Source: Planctomycetota bacterium
GTDB taxonomy: Bacteria > Planctomycetota > Brocadiia > Brocadiales > Bathyanammoxibiaceae
Direction of reading: 5' to 3'
Assembly: GCA_016209685.1 (NCBI GenBank)
Contig: JACQVQ010000008.1
Location: 255,778 to 319,777 of the forward strand
DNA: 64,000 bases
Shown here: piece after piece, positions 32,321 to 43,569 of the stretch
How positions within the stretch are numbered: the first letter of the stretch is position 1
Layout of the letters: the number at the start of each line of letters is the position of its first letter
Program-made: the position numbers and the translations under genes
The notes under the pieces: generated by a model
The model's input: the letters and a program-made list of their open reading frames with translations, nothing else
Told to the model about the DNA's origin: nothing
Databases searched by the model: none

Positions 32321-32932
32321 ATGATAGAATTGGTAGTATATAATGGCCAGGGAAAGGAAGTGGAAAAGCTCTCTTTGGCAGAGGAACGCCTTGGAAGGGA
32401 GGTGAAGAAGGCCCTCCTCAAGGAGGCCGTCCTCATGTACGAGGCCAACAAGAGGGTGGGTACGGCCTGTACCAAGACCAAGGCAGAGGTCCATGGTTCT
32501 GGCAGGAAGCCCTGGGCCCAGAAGCACACCGGTAGGGCAAGGGCTGGTACGGTCCGCTCCCCGTTGTGGAGAAAGGGAGGGGTGGTCTTCGGTCCCAAGC
32601 CTAGAGACTATTCCTACCAGATACCCAAGAAGGCAAAGAAGGTGGCCCTGCATTCCGCCCTCCTGGGTAAACTCCTGGATGGAGAGGTTACGGTGGTAGA
32701 CAGGTTAGAGCTTGATGTCCCCCGCACCAAAAAGATGGTCCAGCTTCTAAAGACACTGGGCATCCATGAGAGTTGCCTGGTAGTGGCCAAGGACGATAAC
32801 CATGCCCTCTGGAAGTCTGTCAGGAATATCCCTGGGATGGCCCTCATGCCTGCCTCCCAACTTAACGCCTATGAGGTTCTAAAAAGGAAAAGACTCCTTA
32901 TTACAAAGGACCAGCTAAGCAGTATACAGTAG
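32321..32932 (+). CDS. rplD: Ribosomal protein uL4
   Basis: Family sequence. Confidence 0.97.
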   Translation: MIELVVYNGQGKEVEKLSLAEERLGREVKKALLKEAVLMYEANKRVGTACTKTKAEVHGSGRKPWAQKHTGRARAGTVRSPLWRKGGVVFGPKPRDYSYQIPKKAKKVALHSALLGKLLDGEVTVVDRLELDVPRTKKMVQLLKTLGIHESCLVVAKDDNHALWKSVRNIPGMALMPASQLNAYEVLKRKRLLITKDQLSSIQ

Positions 32933-32934
32933 AC

Positions 32935-33216
32935 ATGGATATCTATCAGATAATCAGGAAGCCTTTGCATACGGAAAAGAGCGTTACCGACAGAGACAAG
33001 CAGGACGCCTACCACTTTGAGGTGGATAGGAAGGCCAACAAGATACAGATAAAAGAGGCTATAGAGAAACTCTTCAAGGTGGAGGTCCTTAAGGTGAGGA
33101 CTATGAACAAGAGGGGTAAACCACGAAGGACCAAATACGGCCCCTTAAAAATCCATACCTGGAAAAAGGCCGTTGTAACCCTGGCAGAAGGTAATACCAT
33201 AGATTTGGGATACTAG
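32935..33216 (+). CDS. rplW: Ribosomal protein uL23
   Basis: Family sequence. Confidence 0.96.
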   Translation: MDIYQIIRKPLHTEKSVTDRDKQDAYHFEVDRKANKIQIKEAIEKLFKVEVLKVRTMNKRGKPRRTKYGPLKIHTWKKAVVTLAEGNTIDLGY

Positions 33217-33218
33217 AG

Positions 33219-34043
33219 ATGCTTAAATACTATAAACCTACTTCTCCTGGCAGACGCTTTGCAAGCGTAGTGGATTTCTCTGAGCTTACACGCAAGGAAC
33301 CCGAAAAGGCCCTCCTGGAACCCCTCCCGAAGTCTGGGGGGAGGAACAACGCCGGCAATTACACTGCCAGACACCGTGGAGGGGGGGAGAAGCGTCTTTA
33401 CAGGATAATAGACTTTAAGCGGGGCAAGGACGGTGTCCCAGCCAGTGTGGCGTCCATAGAGTATGACCCCAACCGCTCTGCCAGGATTGCACTCCTGCAT
33501 TATAAGGACGGTGAGAAGCGGTATATCCTGGCCCCCGAGGGACTAAAGGCAGGCGATACAGTGGTCTCGGGAGAGCAGGTAGAACCCAAGGTGGGCAATA
33601 CCATGCCCCTGAAGAATATCCCGCTTGGGATGCAGATACACAACGTAGAGTTGAAGATTGGGCGCGGCGCCCAGATGGTCAGGTCGGCGGGGAGTGTAGC
33701 CACCCTCCTGGCCAGGGAAGGTGGATATGCCCACGTGGTACTCCCCTCGGGGGAGATACGCAAGGTGCATGAGAATTGCAGGGCTACGATTGGTCAGTTG
33801 GGCAACCTGGACCATATCAACGTGACCTATGGGAAGGCGGGTAGGAGGAGGCACATGGGGAAGAGACCCCGTGTCCGTGGAGTCGCCCAGAACCCGGTAT
33901 CCCACCCCATGGGTGGAGGGGAGGGAAGAGCCCACGGAGGACGCCCCCCCTGTTCTCGTACAGGTGTCCTTTCCAAGGGGGGAAAGACACGCGACAGGAG
34001 GGCCATTAGCAACAGGTTTATTATCCGTAGGAGGCAAAAATAA
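33219..34043 (+). CDS. rplB: Ribosomal protein uL2
   Basis: Family sequence. Confidence 0.98.
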   Translation: MLKYYKPTSPGRRFASVVDFSELTRKEPEKALLEPLPKSGGRNNAGNYTARHRGGGEKRLYRIIDFKRGKDGVPASVASIEYDPNRSARIALLHYKDGEKRYILAPEGLKAGDTVVSGEQVEPKVGNTMPLKNIPLGMQIHNVELKIGRGAQMVRSAGSVATLLAREGGYAHVVLPSGEIRKVHENCRATIGQLGNLDHINVTYGKAGRRRHMGKRPRVRGVAQNPVSHPMGGGEGRAHGGRPPCSRTGVLSKGGKTRDRRAISNRFIIRRRQK

Positions 34044-34046
34044 GCA

Positions 34047-34337
34047 GTGGGACGTTCCGTAAAGAAGGGACCATACGTGGATGCAAAGCTCCTGGAGAAG
34101 GTAACGAAGCAAAAGGACACAGGGAACAAAGAACCCATCCGCACCTGGGCCAGGGCCTGTACCGTTATTCCAGACTTTGTGGGACACACCTTTTTGATCC
34201 ACAACGGCAAGGTGTTCAATAAACTCTTCGTCACTGAAGACATGGTAGGGCATAAGTTAGGGGAGTTCTCCCTTACCCGCATCTTCAGGGGACACGGTGG
34301 TGTGAAGAAGAAGGAGATAAGACCCCCGGGGACTTAA
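34047..34337 (+). CDS. rpsS: Ribosomal protein uS19
   Basis: Family sequence. Confidence 0.97.
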   Translation: MGRSVKKGPYVDAKLLEKVTKQKDTGNKEPIRTWARACTVIPDFVGHTFLIHNGKVFNKLFVTEDMVGHKLGEFSLTRIFRGHGGVKKKEIRPPGT

Positions 34338-34340
34338 GGT

Positions 34341-34688
34341 ATGCGTGTAAGTTCTATATACAAGTACGCCAAAATATCTCCCAGAAAGGCCAGGCTGGTG
34401 GTAGACCTGATAAGAGGCAAGTCAGTAAATGACGCCCTGGAGACCCTCAGGTTCAACCACAAGAGGGCGGCTTCCATGATAGATAAGACCCTCAGGGCGG
34501 CCCTGGCCAGTGCAGAGGAGAATATGGAAGTAGACCCAGACAACCTGAAGGTAGTAGAGGCCAGGGTAGATGGCGGGCCTATAAGGAAGTGGCACTGGGC
34601 CAGGCCCAGAGGGATGTGGGCCCCGTTGAAGAAGAGGACCAGCCACATAACGGTAGTCCTCTCCGATGAGAGAAAGGGGAAGGGGTAG
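34341..34688 (+). CDS. rplV: Ribosomal protein uL22
   Basis: Family sequence. Confidence 0.97.
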   Translation: MRVSSIYKYAKISPRKARLVVDLIRGKSVNDALETLRFNHKRAASMIDKTLRAALASAEENMEVDPDNLKVVEARVDGGPIRKWHWARPRGMWAPLKKRTSHITVVLSDERKGKG

Positions 34689-34691
34689 GCT

Positions 34692-35363
34692 ATGGGCCAG
34701 AAGGTATGTCCTACGGGATTTAGACTGGGAATAACTGAGGAGTGGCGCTCCCAGTGGTATGCCAACAAGAAGGATTTTGGTTTACTCCTGGTAGAGGACC
34801 AGAAGATAAGAAAGCACGTCAAGAAGAACTATAGTTTTGCAGGCATCCCCATCGTGGAAATTGATAGGACGAGGGAGGAGGCCAGGGTAACCCTCCATAC
34901 GGCCCGCCCCGGGCTTATAATAGGCCGGAAGGGCGCTGGTATAGATAAACTAAAGGAAGAGTTAGAGGCAATTACTGGCCGGCAGATTAACATAAAGATT
35001 AAGGAAGTAGATAGACCAGAGTTGACCGCCCAACTGATAGCCGAAGGGATAGCGGAGCAGTTGCAGAAAAGGGCGGCCTTCCGGAGGACCATGAGGAGGG
35101 CTGTCGACACGGCCAGGGGTGCCGGGGCCGGGGGCATAAAAATCCAGATATCCGGGAGGCTCGGCGGGGCAGAGATAGCCAGGACAGAGACTGCCAGCCA
35201 GGGGAAGATACCCCTCCACACGCTCAGGGCGAAGATTGATTATGGTTTCCACGTGGCCGTTACGACTTACGGCACTATAGGGATAAAGGTCTGGGTGTAT
35301 ACGGGAGAAATACCTGTACCTGTAAAGGAGACTGCTAATGCGGCTGATGCCCAGAAGGGTTAA
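34692..35363 (+). CDS. rpsC: Ribosomal protein uS3
   Basis: Family sequence. Confidence 0.97.
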   Translation: MGQKVCPTGFRLGITEEWRSQWYANKKDFGLLLVEDQKIRKHVKKNYSFAGIPIVEIDRTREEARVTLHTARPGLIIGRKGAGIDKLKEELEAITGRQINIKIKEVDRPELTAQLIAEGIAEQLQKRAAFRRTMRRAVDTARGAGAGGIKIQISGRLGGAEIARTETASQGKIPLHTLRAKIDYGFHVAVTTYGTIGIKVWVYTGEIPVPVKETANAADAQKG

Positions 35364-35751
35364 GTTCAGGAAGTCCCACAGAGGGCGGATTAAGGGCAAG
35401 GCCACCCGTGGTAATACCCTGGCTATGGGGGAGTATGGACTCCAGAGCCTGGAATCAGGCTGGGTGAGCGCGGAAGAGCTAGAGGCAGGCAGGATAGCCT
35501 CCAGTCATTTCCTGGGGAAATCAGGAAGACTATTCATCAGGGTCTTCCCACATAAATCTGTGACGGCTAAACCGATAGAGACCAGGATGGGGAAGGGAAA
35601 GGGAGAGCCTGCGTATTGGGCCGCAGTGATAAAACCCGGTACCATCCTTTACGAGCTGACAGGGGTGCCAGAGGATATGGCAAAGCAGACCTTTAATCGC
35701 ATTGCCCATAAACTTTCTGTAAAAGTGAGGATGGTATCCAGAAGGGCCTAG
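35338..35751 (+). CDS. rplP: Ribosomal protein uL16
   Basis: Family sequence. Confidence 0.97.
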   Translation: MRLMPRRVKFRKSHRGRIKGKATRGNTLAMGEYGLQSLESGWVSAEELEAGRIASSHFLGKSGRLFIRVFPHKSVTAKPIETRMGKGKGEPAYWAAVIKPGTILYELTGVPEDMAKQTFNRIAHKLSVKVRMVSRRA

Positions 35752-35755
35752 TGGT

Positions 35756-35980
35756 ATGAAACTTTCTGAACTCAGGGGCAGGTCCAGGGAAGAGCTCCTT
35801 CAGGAACTGGAGGGTTTCAAGAGGGAACTCTTGAACCTCAGGGTCCAGTGGCAGGCAGGGGAATTAAAAAACTCTGCCCAATACGGGAAGACCCGAAGGG
35901 AGATAGCCAGGGTGAAGACCATCCTCAGGGAAATGGAACTAGGGATCCATAAAGAACCTAATAAAGAGAAGACTAAGTAG
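35756..35980 (+). CDS. rpmC: Ribosomal protein uL29
   Basis: Family sequence. Confidence 0.95.
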   Translation: MKLSELRGRSREELLQELEGFKRELLNLRVQWQAGELKNSAQYGKTRREIARVKTILREMELGIHKEPNKEKTK

Positions 35981-35982
35981 AG

Positions 35983-36240
35983 ATGGAGAAAAGAAGCCAG
36001 AGGAAACGGATTGTGGGTGTTGTCTCCAGCGACAAGATGGACAAGACCATAAGCGTTAAGGTGGAGAAGCTGGTAAGACATCCCATTTATGGGAAGTATG
36101 TGAAGAGGGTTACCGTCTATAAGGCCCACGACGAGGAAAAGAAGGCCAAGGTAGGGGATAAGGTAGAAATAATGGAGACCAGGCCCATAAGCAAGACTAA
36201 ATGCTGGCGACTGGTACGCATCCTGGGGGAGGCCGCTTAG
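35983..36240 (+). CDS. rpsQ: Ribosomal protein uS17
   Basis: Family sequence. Confidence 0.96.
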   Translation: MEKRSQRKRIVGVVSSDKMDKTISVKVEKLVRHPIYGKYVKRVTVYKAHDEEKKAKVGDKVEIMETRPISKTKCWRLVRILGEAA

Positions 36241-36241
36241 G

Positions 36242-36610
36242 ATGATTATGGAGTTTACCAGACTGGACGTGGCGGACAATACCGGCGCCAAAAAGGTGAT
36301 GTGTATAAAGGTGTTGGGAGGCACTTCCAGGAGGTATGCCTCTGTGGGAGACGTCATCGTCGCCTCAGTAAAGAAGGCCATCCCAGGGGGAGAGGTGAAA
36401 AAGGGAGAAGTAGTGAAAGGTGTGATAGTAAGGACCAAACACGATGTGTCCAGAGAAGACGGCTCTTGCGTGAGGTTTGATAAGAATGCCGTGGTCTTGA
36501 TTGATAACGAAGGTAACCCCAGGGGTACCAGAGTCTTTGGGGCAGTGGCAAGGGAGCTCAGGCAGAAGAACTTTACCAAAATTTTGTCCCTGGCACCAGA
36601 GGTGGTTTAA
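36242..36610 (+). CDS. rplN: Ribosomal protein uL14
   Basis: Family sequence. Confidence 0.97.
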   Translation: MIMEFTRLDVADNTGAKKVMCIKVLGGTSRRYASVGDVIVASVKKAIPGGEVKKGEVVKGVIVRTKHDVSREDGSCVRFDKNAVVLIDNEGNPRGTRVFGAVARELRQKNFTKILSLAPEVV

Positions 36611-36611
36611 T

Positions 36612-36953
36612 ATGCACATAGTAAGAAACGATATAGTAGAAGTGCTGGCAGGTGACGACCGCGGGAAGACAGGAAAGGTGCTGGCGGTGATGCCCCCAAA
36701 GGGGCGTATAGTAGTGGAGGGGATTAATTATATCTGGAAGCACGTCCGTCCCAGCCCAAAGAACCCACAGGGTGGCAGGATACAGAAGGAGGCGTCCATT
36801 GCCGTCTCAAAGGTACTGGTAGTCTGCCCAAACAAGAGTTGCAAAAAATACGGTAAAGGCGTGATGACCCGTAGGAAATTGGGCGAGAATGGCACAAAGG
36901 CCAGGGTATGTGCCAGGTGTGGTTCTGCCATTACAGCCGCTACGGAGAAATAA
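36612..36953 (+). CDS. rplX: Ribosomal protein uL24
   Basis: KOW motif; start revised to ATG 36612. Confidence 0.95.
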   Translation: MHIVRNDIVEVLAGDDRGKTGKVLAVMPPKGRIVVEGINYIWKHVRPSPKNPQGGRIQKEASIAVSKVLVVCPNKSCKKYGKGVMTRRKLGENGTKARVCARCGSAITAATEK

Positions 36954-36956
36954 AGC

Positions 36957-37496
36957 ATGGCGAGGTTATTGGAACTTTATAAAAAGAAATTGCTCCCTGA
37001 ACTTAAAGAGAAATTCAGACATAAGAACCCCATGGCAGTGTCCAGGCTGGTAAAGGTGGTGGTAAACATGGGGGTGGGCAAGGCAATAGAAAATAGGAAG
37101 ATACTGGAGGATGCACAGAAACACCTTGGCCTTATTACAGGACAGCGGCCCGTGGCTACCAAGGCCAAGAAGTCAGTGGCAGGGTTTAAACTTAGAGAAG
37201 GTAATCTGATAGGATGTAAGGTTACGCTGAGGGGACGGAAGATGTACGAGTTCCTGGACAGGCTCTTTAACGTCGCCCTCCCCAGGCTCAAGGACTTCAG
37301 GGGGATCTCCCCCAGCAGTTTTGACGAGAGGGGTAATTATACCCTGGGGATAAGCGAGCAGGTTATCTTCCCTGAGATTCATATTGAGGATATAGAGTTC
37401 ACCCAGGGCATGGATATTACTATAGTAACTTCTGGGAAGAGTAAGGAGGAGTCTAAGGAACTCCTCCGTCTTTTAGGAGCACCTTTCAGAGAGTAA
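36957..37496 (+). CDS. rplE: Ribosomal protein uL5
   Basis: Family sequence. Confidence 0.97.
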   Translation: MARLLELYKKKLLPELKEKFRHKNPMAVSRLVKVVVNMGVGKAIENRKILEDAQKHLGLITGQRPVATKAKKSVAGFKLREGNLIGCKVTLRGRKMYEFLDRLFNVALPRLKDFRGISPSSFDERGNYTLGISEQVIFPEIHIEDIEFTQGMDITIVTSGKSKEESKELLRLLGAPFRE

Positions 37497-37501
37497 CCAA
37501 T

Positions 37502-37687
37502 ATGGCAACAAAGGCATGGATAGAGAAGGCCAACAAGTCTCCCAAGTATAAGAGTCGCCAGCGCAATCGTTGTAAACTCTGCGGGCGGCCCAGGGCGTAT
37601 TACAGGAAGTTCCAGATATGCCGGATATGTTTCAGGAACCTTGCCTCCAAGGGAGAAATCCCAGGGGTAAAGAAGGCCAGCTGGTAG
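37502..37687 (+). CDS. rpsN: Ribosomal protein uS14, Zn-binding type
   Basis: [22 protein letters not shown]. Confidence 0.97.
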   Translation: MATKAWIEKANKSPKYKSRQRNRCKLCGRPRAYYRKFQICRICFRNLASKGEIPGVKKASW

Positions 37688-37697
37688 GAGGAGTTCT

Positions 37698-38090
37698 ATG
37701 ACCGATACTATTGCCGATATGCTCACACGTATCAGAAACGCCATTATGCGCCAGAGAGAAAGCGTGGAAATCCCCCGCTCTAACGTAAAGAAAGAGATTA
37801 TAAATCTGCTGGAAAGGGAGGGCTTCATAAGGGGATACAAAGAGATTGAGGACAAGAAGCAGGGGGTCCTCAAGGTGTATCTCAAGTATGGACCACAAAA
37901 AGAGGCGGTTATCAATGGCCTCTCCAGGGGGAGCAAGCCCGGGAGAAGGATATATAAGAAGGCAGAAGAAATGAGGCCCGTATTGGGGGGGATAGGTATT
38001 GCCGTCTACTCCACCAATAAGGGTATCCTGAGTGGCAAGGAATGTAAGCAGGCAGGCGTTGGTGGTGAATTTTTGTGTAAGGTCTGGTAA
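37698..38090 (+). CDS. rpsH: Ribosomal protein uS8
   Basis: Family sequence. Confidence 0.97.
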   Translation: MTDTIADMLTRIRNAIMRQRESVEIPRSNVKKEIINLLEREGFIRGYKEIEDKKQGVLKVYLKYGPQKEAVINGLSRGSKPGRRIYKKAEEMRPVLGGIGIAVYSTNKGILSGKECKQAGVGGEFLCKVW

Positions 38091-38098
38091 GGGGAGAA

Positions 38099-38665
38099 AT
38101 GTCCAGGATTGGAAAGTTACCTGTCGCCGTCCCTAAGACGGTAGACCTGAAGATAGAGAGTGAGACCCTTAAGATAAAGGGGCCATTAGGGGAAATGGCT
38201 CAAAGATTCCACCCCTCTGTGAGGTTTGAGTTTGACCAGGCTAGCAGGCTACTGCGTGCAAAGGTGGCCGACGAGGAACCGAGACAGAAGGCCCTGCTGG
38301 GTCTGAGCCGTACCCTGGCCCTCAATGCAGTAGAGGGGGTGACTAAGGGCTTCTCCAGGGAAATGGAGATTCATGGACTTGGCTACAACGTCAAACTACA
38401 AGGTAAAGACCTTGTCCTTGCGGTGGGGTACATAAACCCCGTCCACTTGACGATCCCGCAGGGGCTAAAGGTAGAGATAGCCCAGCCCACTAACCCGGCA
38501 CGCTTTGTTATAAAGGGTGTGGACAAGCAATTGGTAGGGCAGTTTGCCGCCGTAGTAAGGTCAATCAGGAAAGTGGAGCCTTACAAAGGAAAAGGTATCA
38601 GGTATAAGGATGAGGTGGTAAGGAAGAAGGCTGGTAAGGCCTTCGCCGGTGGAGCGGCTACATAA
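38099..38665 (+). CDS. rplF: Ribosomal protein uL6
   Basis: Family sequence. Confidence 0.97.
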   Translation: MSRIGKLPVAVPKTVDLKIESETLKIKGPLGEMAQRFHPSVRFEFDQASRLLRAKVADEEPRQKALLGLSRTLALNAVEGVTKGFSREMEIHGLGYNVKLQGKDLVLAVGYINPVHLTIPQGLKVEIAQPTNPARFVIKGVDKQLVGQFAAVVRSIRKVEPYKGKGIRYKDEVVRKKAGKAFAGGAAT

Positions 38666-38666
38666 A

Positions 38667-39035
38667 ATGGACCTGCAGAGAGAGAAATGGCGGAAGAGGC
38701 GCACCCGACATCTACGGGTGAGGCATAAGGTCTTTGGTACTAAGGACCGCCCCAGACTGTCGGTCTACAGGAGCCTTAAGAACATTTATTGTCAGCTCAT
38801 AGACGATGCCCAGGGGAGGACCCTGGCCTCAGTCTCTACCCTTTCTCCTGATATAAAGGGCCGGTTTCCTTACGGAGGGAACAAGAAGGCGGCAGAACTG
38901 GTAGGTCAGAAGATAGCTGAGGTGGCAAAGAAGTTGGGGATAGGGAAGGTGGTCTTTGACAGGGGGGGGTATAAATTTCACGGAAGGATAAAGACGCTGG
39001 CCGAGGCAGTCAGGCAGGCCAAATTGAACTTTTAA
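38667..39035 (+). CDS. rplR: Ribosomal protein uL18
   Basis: Family sequence; ATG 38667 preferred. Confidence 0.95.
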   Translation: MDLQREKWRKRRTRHLRVRHKVFGTKDRPRLSVYRSLKNIYCQLIDDAQGRTLASVSTLSPDIKGRFPYGGNKKAAELVGQKIAEVAKKLGIGKVVFDRGGYKFHGRIKTLAEAVRQAKLNF

Positions 39036-39102
39036 ACCCTTGAACCTTATTGAACTTTAAACTCTTGAACCTTTAAACTCTCAGGTTTTTAGGAGGCATT
39101 CG

Positions 39103-39594
39103 TTGGCAGAGGAAGCAGTACGAGAAAGGGCCGTAGTAGAAGATACTGTAGTGGAGATTAACCGTTGCACTGCGGTGACCAAGGGTGGGAAGAGCCTGAG
39201 TTTCAGCGCCCTTGTGGTGGCAGGGGACGGGCGAGGCCAGGTAGGCTGTGGCTTTGGCAAGGCCAGGGAGGTGCCCAGTGCCGTGACTAAGGCCTCTAAG
39301 GATGCCAGGAAAAGTATGGCGAACATCCTCCTCAAGGGAGATACCATACCCCACGAGGTTTGGGGGCGTTATAGTGCCAGCAGGATATACATGAGGCCAG
39401 CAGCCCCCGGTACGGGGATTAAGGCAGGGGCAGCGGCACGGGCAGTACTGGAGCTGGCAGGGGTAAGGAATATATTAACCAAGTGCTATGGTTCTAGAAA
39501 TCCTATAAACGTAGTAAAGGCCACCCTGGAAGGGCTAAAGGGTCTGAGGTCTATAGAAGAGGTGAACTCTCTTAGAGAGGCGCAAAAGAGATGA
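39103..39594 (+). CDS. rpsE: Ribosomal protein uS5 (TTG start)
   Basis: Family sequence. Confidence 0.95.
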   Translation: MAEEAVRERAVVEDTVVEINRCTAVTKGGKSLSFSALVVAGDGRGQVGCGFGKAREVPSAVTKASKDARKSMANILLKGDTIPHEVWGRYSASRIYMRPAAPGTGIKAGAAARAVLELAGVRNILTKCYGSRNPINVVKATLEGLKGLRSIEEVNSLREAQKR

Positions 39595-40037
39595 ATTTGC
39601 AAGACGTTAAGACGGCTGACCTGAGGAGAAAGAGGAAGAAGAGGCTGGGTTGCGGGCTAGGCTCTGGCCACGGGAAGACTGCGTGTCGCGGCTCTAAAGG
39701 GGCTGGGGCCCGTTCTGGTACGGAGACTGCCCCTTACTTCGAAGGTGGACAGATGCCTCTGGTGCGCCGTATCCCCAAGAGGGGCTTCAAGAACATCTTC
39801 AAGAAGCAATACAACCTTATAAATATCGGGACCCTGGCAGGACTCAATAAAAAGGAGATAACACCGGAGGTACTTGAAGAGGCCGGCCTTATCAGGGGCA
39901 GTGGAAAAAACGGCATAAAGGTGCTAGGGAAGGGAGAGTTAAAGGTGCCCGTTACCGTCCAGGCCCATAAGTTTAGTCAAGGTGCCCTTAAAAAGATAGT
40001 TGCGGCCGGTGGAGAGGCGAAGGTTATCCCGTGCTAG
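39591..40037 (+). CDS. rplO: Ribosomal protein uL15 (rpmD absent between rpsE and rplO)
   Basis: Family sequence. Confidence 0.97.
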   Translation: MNLQDVKTADLRRKRKKRLGCGLGSGHGKTACRGSKGAGARSGTETAPYFEGGQMPLVRRIPKRGFKNIFKKQYNLINIGTLAGLNKKEITPEVLEEAGLIRGSGKNGIKVLGKGELKVPVTVQAHKFSQGALKKIVAAGGEAKVIPC

Positions 40038-41413
40038 ACAAGATTAAGACTATTTACAATATCCCTGAACTCAGGCAGAAGATACTGGTTACCCTTGGCC
40101 TTATCGCCCTCTGTCGGGTTGGTGTGTACATCCCTATCCCAGGGATAGATACCGGGGTCTTGAAGGGTTACTTCCAACAGGTCTCCGGTACAGGCGTAGG
40201 ACAACTCCTGGGTCTGGTGGACCTCTTCTCAGGGGGGGCTATGACCTCAGGGGCTATCTTTGGATTGGGGGTAATGCCCTATATAAGCGCCTCTATTATC
40301 TTCCAGTTGCTGGTAGGGGTGCTCCCTTCACTGGAACGCCTGCATAAAGAGGGAGAGGTGGGGAGAAAGAAGATTAACCAGTACACCAGAATGGCCACAG
40401 TGGGGCTGTGTTTCTTTCAGGCCTTTGTCCTTACCCGCACCCTCTATACTATTGATATAGGTGGTGTACCAGTGGTGCCTGTGTATCTCCAGGGGATGAG
40501 TTTCCAGTTAATGGCCTCCCTCCTCCTCACCACCGGGACTATGTCCCTTATGTGGATAGGCGAACAAGTAGATGAGCACGGCATAGGGAGCGGGATATCA
40601 TTAGTTATCATGGTGGGGATAGTAGACCGTCTGCCGTGGGCCTTCTCGCAGGTGCTTTCCAACTTCACCTTTTCGGTCACCCCGGCAGAACATGAAATAG
40701 GGATATTCAGGCTACTCCTCCTGGCAGCCTCTTTTGTGGTAATTGTGGCAGGGATAGTCTATATCACCCAGGGGCAGAGACGCATCCCCATCCAGCAGGC
40801 CAAACATACCAGGGGCCACAGGGTATACGGAGGACAGAAGCACTTCCTCCCGCTCAGGGTAAACCAGGCAGGTGTAATGCCTATAATATTTGCCCAGTCC
40901 TTGCTCATATTCCCCGCAGCCATAATCCAGGGGGTACAGGTGCGGATGGAGCCCGGGAGCTTTGGCTACTTGATAAGCTCCAGGCTAGCGGATGCCTTGC
41001 AAGGTGGTGTAGTTTATGTTACCCTCTATAGTTTCCTTATTGCCTTCTTCTGCTACTTCTGGACGGCTATACAGTTTAATCCCAAGGATATGTCTGAGAA
41101 CCTTAAGGACTACGGGAGTTTTATCCCCGGGATAAGACCTGGAGGCAGGACGGCAGAGTATCTTGAAAATATCATGAGTCATATAACCCTGGCCGGGGCC
41201 ACCTTCCTGGCCATAATAGCCCTCCTGCCGAATATGGTCTCAAAGGGCTTTGAGATAAACAGGGCCATTGCAGGATTCTATGGAGGCACCGGACTTCTTA
41301 TAGCAGTGGGGGTGGCGCTGGACCTCGTCCAGAAGATAGAAGCCCACTTACTGATGAGACATTATGGTGGTCTCCTGGGAGGCACCGCAAGGATAAGAGG
41401 GCGGAGAGGATGA
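40031..41413 (+). CDS. secY: Preprotein translocase SecY
   Basis: Family sequence. Confidence 0.98.
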   Translation: MLDKIKTIYNIPELRQKILVTLGLIALCRVGVYIPIPGIDTGVLKGYFQQVSGTGVGQLLGLVDLFSGGAMTSGAIFGLGVMPYISASIIFQLLVGVLPSLERLHKEGEVGRKKINQYTRMATVGLCFFQAFVLTRTLYTIDIGGVPVVPVYLQGMSFQLMASLLLTTGTMSLMWIGEQVDEHGIGSGISLVIMVGIVDRLPWAFSQVLSNFTFSVTPAEHEIGIFRLLLLAASFVVIVAGIVYITQGQRRIPIQQAKHTRGHRVYGGQKHFLPLRVNQAGVMPIIFAQSLLIFPAAIIQGVQVRMEPGSFGYLISSRLADALQGGVVYVTLYSFLIAFFCYFWTAIQFNPKDMSENLKDYGSFIPGIRPGGRTAEYLENIMSHITLAGATFLAIIALLPNMVSKGFEINRAIAGFYGGTGLLIAVGVALDLVQKIEAHLLMRHYGGLLGGTARIRGRRG

Positions 41414-42069
41414 ACGTAGTATTTCTGGGACCCCCGGGGGCAGGAAAGGGCACCCAGGCCGAGACGCTAAGTAAGCAGAGAGGTATGGAACATATCTCTA
41501 CGGGTGAGGTGCTAAGGGGGGCCGTTGATGCAGGTACCCCCGTGGGCCTTCGGGCCAGGAAATATATGGAAAAAGGGGCGTTGGTGCCAGACGAGGTAGT
41601 GGTAGATATAGTAGCGGAACGTATCGGTAAGAATGGACGCTGTAAGAATTTTCTATTAGACGGTTTCCCCAGGAATCTAAACCAGGCGAAGGCCCTGGAT
41701 AAGACCCTGAGCGGTCTAAAGGACAGATTGGATGTGGTCTTCTATTTTGCAGTCTCGGAGGAGACGGCCGTCTCAAGACTTACTGGACGCTGGATATGTT
41801 CAGGATGTGGGAGCAACTACCATCAACACTACATGCCCCCCAGGAAACCAGGGGTGTGTGATAAATGTGGGAAGGCCCTCCAGCAGAGGCCAGACGATAA
41901 GGTAGAAACGGTAAAGGAGAGGTTAAAGGTCTATAGAAAACAGACGGCGGACCTCATTGACTATTACGAAAAGCAAGGCCTCCTTATGAAGATAAATGCC
42001 GACAGGGACGTAAAGGAGGTCTACGAGGAGGTGACGAAGGCCCTGGACTCGCTTAACAGGGAAAGGTAG
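41410..42069 (+). CDS. adk: Adenylate kinase
   Basis: GPPGAGKGTQA, Zn lid CSGCG...CDKCG. Confidence 0.98.
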   Translation: MNVVFLGPPGAGKGTQAETLSKQRGMEHISTGEVLRGAVDAGTPVGLRARKYMEKGALVPDEVVVDIVAERIGKNGRCKNFLLDGFPRNLNQAKALDKTLSGLKDRLDVVFYFAVSEETAVSRLTGRWICSGCGSNYHQHYMPPRKPGVCDKCGKALQQRPDDKVETVKERLKVYRKQTADLIDYYEKQGLLMKINADRDVKEVYEEVTKALDSLNRER

Positions 42070-42070
42070 C

Positions 42071-42826
42071 ATGATAGAATGCAAGAGTGCAAGGCAGGTC
42101 GGTCTTATGCGACAGGCAGGAAAGATTGTGTCCGGCGCCTTGCGATTGGCCAGGGAACTAGCTGTCTGTGACGTAACTACAGATTATATAGATACGGAGA
42201 TTGAAAGATATATACGCGGAAATCATGGCTCACCCATGTTCAAGGGTTACAGGGGTTATCCCAGGAGTACGTGTACCTCAGTAAACGAAGAGGTGGTACA
42301 TGGGATACCAGGCCCCAGGAGATTGAGGGAGGGAGATATCCTTAGTATAGACGTGGGGGTAGAATATAAGAAGTACATGGCTGATGGCGCCATAACGATA
42401 CCCATCGGCAAGATACCCCCTGCGACCAGGAGATTGATGGAGGTATGCGAGAAGGCCCTCAATAAGGCCATTGAGGGTATAAGACCAGGGGTTATGCTCT
42501 CCAGGGTTGCTGGTTGCATCCAGGAGTACGTAGAGGGCCATGAATATTCGGTGGTGAAGGACTATGCCGGGCATGGGATAGGTAGATGCATGCATGAGGA
42601 ACCCCAGGTACCTAATTATGTAAGCGAAGAACTCCTGGCCAACGACGTCGTCCTCCTATCGGGGACTACCCTGGCAATAGAACCCATGATATGCATGGGG
42701 AGTGGTGAGACCGAGGTCATGGAGAATAAGTGGACGGTGGTGACGAAGGACCGTAAGCTCTCTGCCCATTTTGAGCACACGGTAGTGGTTACCGATACGG
42801 GGGTGGAAGTACTTACAGTAGAGTAA
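42071..42826 (+). CDS. map: Methionine aminopeptidase
   Basis: Family sequence and synteny. Confidence 0.97.
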   Translation: MIECKSARQVGLMRQAGKIVSGALRLARELAVCDVTTDYIDTEIERYIRGNHGSPMFKGYRGYPRSTCTSVNEEVVHGIPGPRRLREGDILSIDVGVEYKKYMADGAITIPIGKIPPATRRLMEVCEKALNKAIEGIRPGVMLSRVAGCIQEYVEGHEYSVVKDYAGHGIGRCMHEEPQVPNYVSEELLANDVVLLSGTTLAIEPMICMGSGETEVMENKWTVVTKDRKLSAHFEHTVVVTDTGVEVLTVE

Positions 42827-42827
42827 C

Positions 42828-43046
42828 ATGCCCAAGGAGGAACCTATAAAGGTGGAGGCCGTGGTAAAGGAGGCACTTCCCAACGCCATGTTCAGGGTGG
42901 AATTGCCTAACGGCCATCAGGTGCTGGCCCACGTCTCAGGAAAAATGAGGATGCACTTCATACGGATACTCCCCGGGGATAAAGTGACCATAGAGATGTC
43001 GCCTTATGACCTGGAGAGGGGCAGGATTGTCTACAGACAGGTCTAA
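42828..43046 (+). CDS. infA: Translation initiation factor IF-1
   Basis: Family sequence. Confidence 0.97.
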   Translation: MPKEEPIKVEAVVKEALPNAMFRVELPNGHQVLAHVSGKMRMHFIRILPGDKVTIEMSPYDLERGRIVYRQV

Positions 43047-43060
43047 GAGGAGTCCATAGG

Positions 43061-43174
43061 ATGAAGGTAAGGGCCTCGGTAAAGCGTATCTGTGAAAAAT
43101 GTAAGATAGTAAGGCGTAAAAACGTCGTCAGGGTAATATGCGATAACCCTAGACACAAACAGAGGCAGGGTTAA
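43061..43174 (+). CDS. rpmJ: Ribosomal protein bL36
   Basis: 37 aa [37 protein letters not shown], translated by hand (not in ORF track). Confidence 0.97.
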   Translation: MKVRASVKRICEKCKIVRRKNVVRVICDNPRHKQRQG

Positions 43175-43190
43175 AGGAGGTATTCTCTAG

Positions 43191-43568
43191 ATGCCCAGGA
43201 TTGCTGGAGTAGACATACCAGCCAACAAGAGGATGGTTATAGCCCTTACGTACATTTATGGGATAGGGAAGGCCCTCTCCCAGAAGATACTGAAGGCGGC
43301 AGGTATTGACGAGAACATACGGGCCAAGGACCTTCACGAGGACCAGCTCAGCAATCTGGCCTCCCATATAGAGAAGAATTATACGACCGAAGGCGCCCTC
43401 CGCAGGCAGGAGACCCAGAATATTGCCCTCTTAAGGAGTCTGGGCTGCTACAGGGGGTATAGACACAAGGTGGGACTCCCGGTTAGAGGTCAACGCACGC
43501 GGACCAATGCCCGTACGAGGAAGGGCCGCAAGAAGACCGTAGCTGGAAGGAAGGTAGAAAAGGCATAA
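43191..43568 (+). CDS. rpsM: Ribosomal protein uS13
   Basis: Family sequence. Confidence 0.97.
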   Translation: MPRIAGVDIPANKRMVIALTYIYGIGKALSQKILKAAGIDENIRAKDLHEDQLSNLASHIEKNYTTEGALRRQETQNIALLRSLGCYRGYRHKVGLPVRGQRTRTNARTRKGRKKTVAGRKVEKA

Positions 43569-43569
43569 C

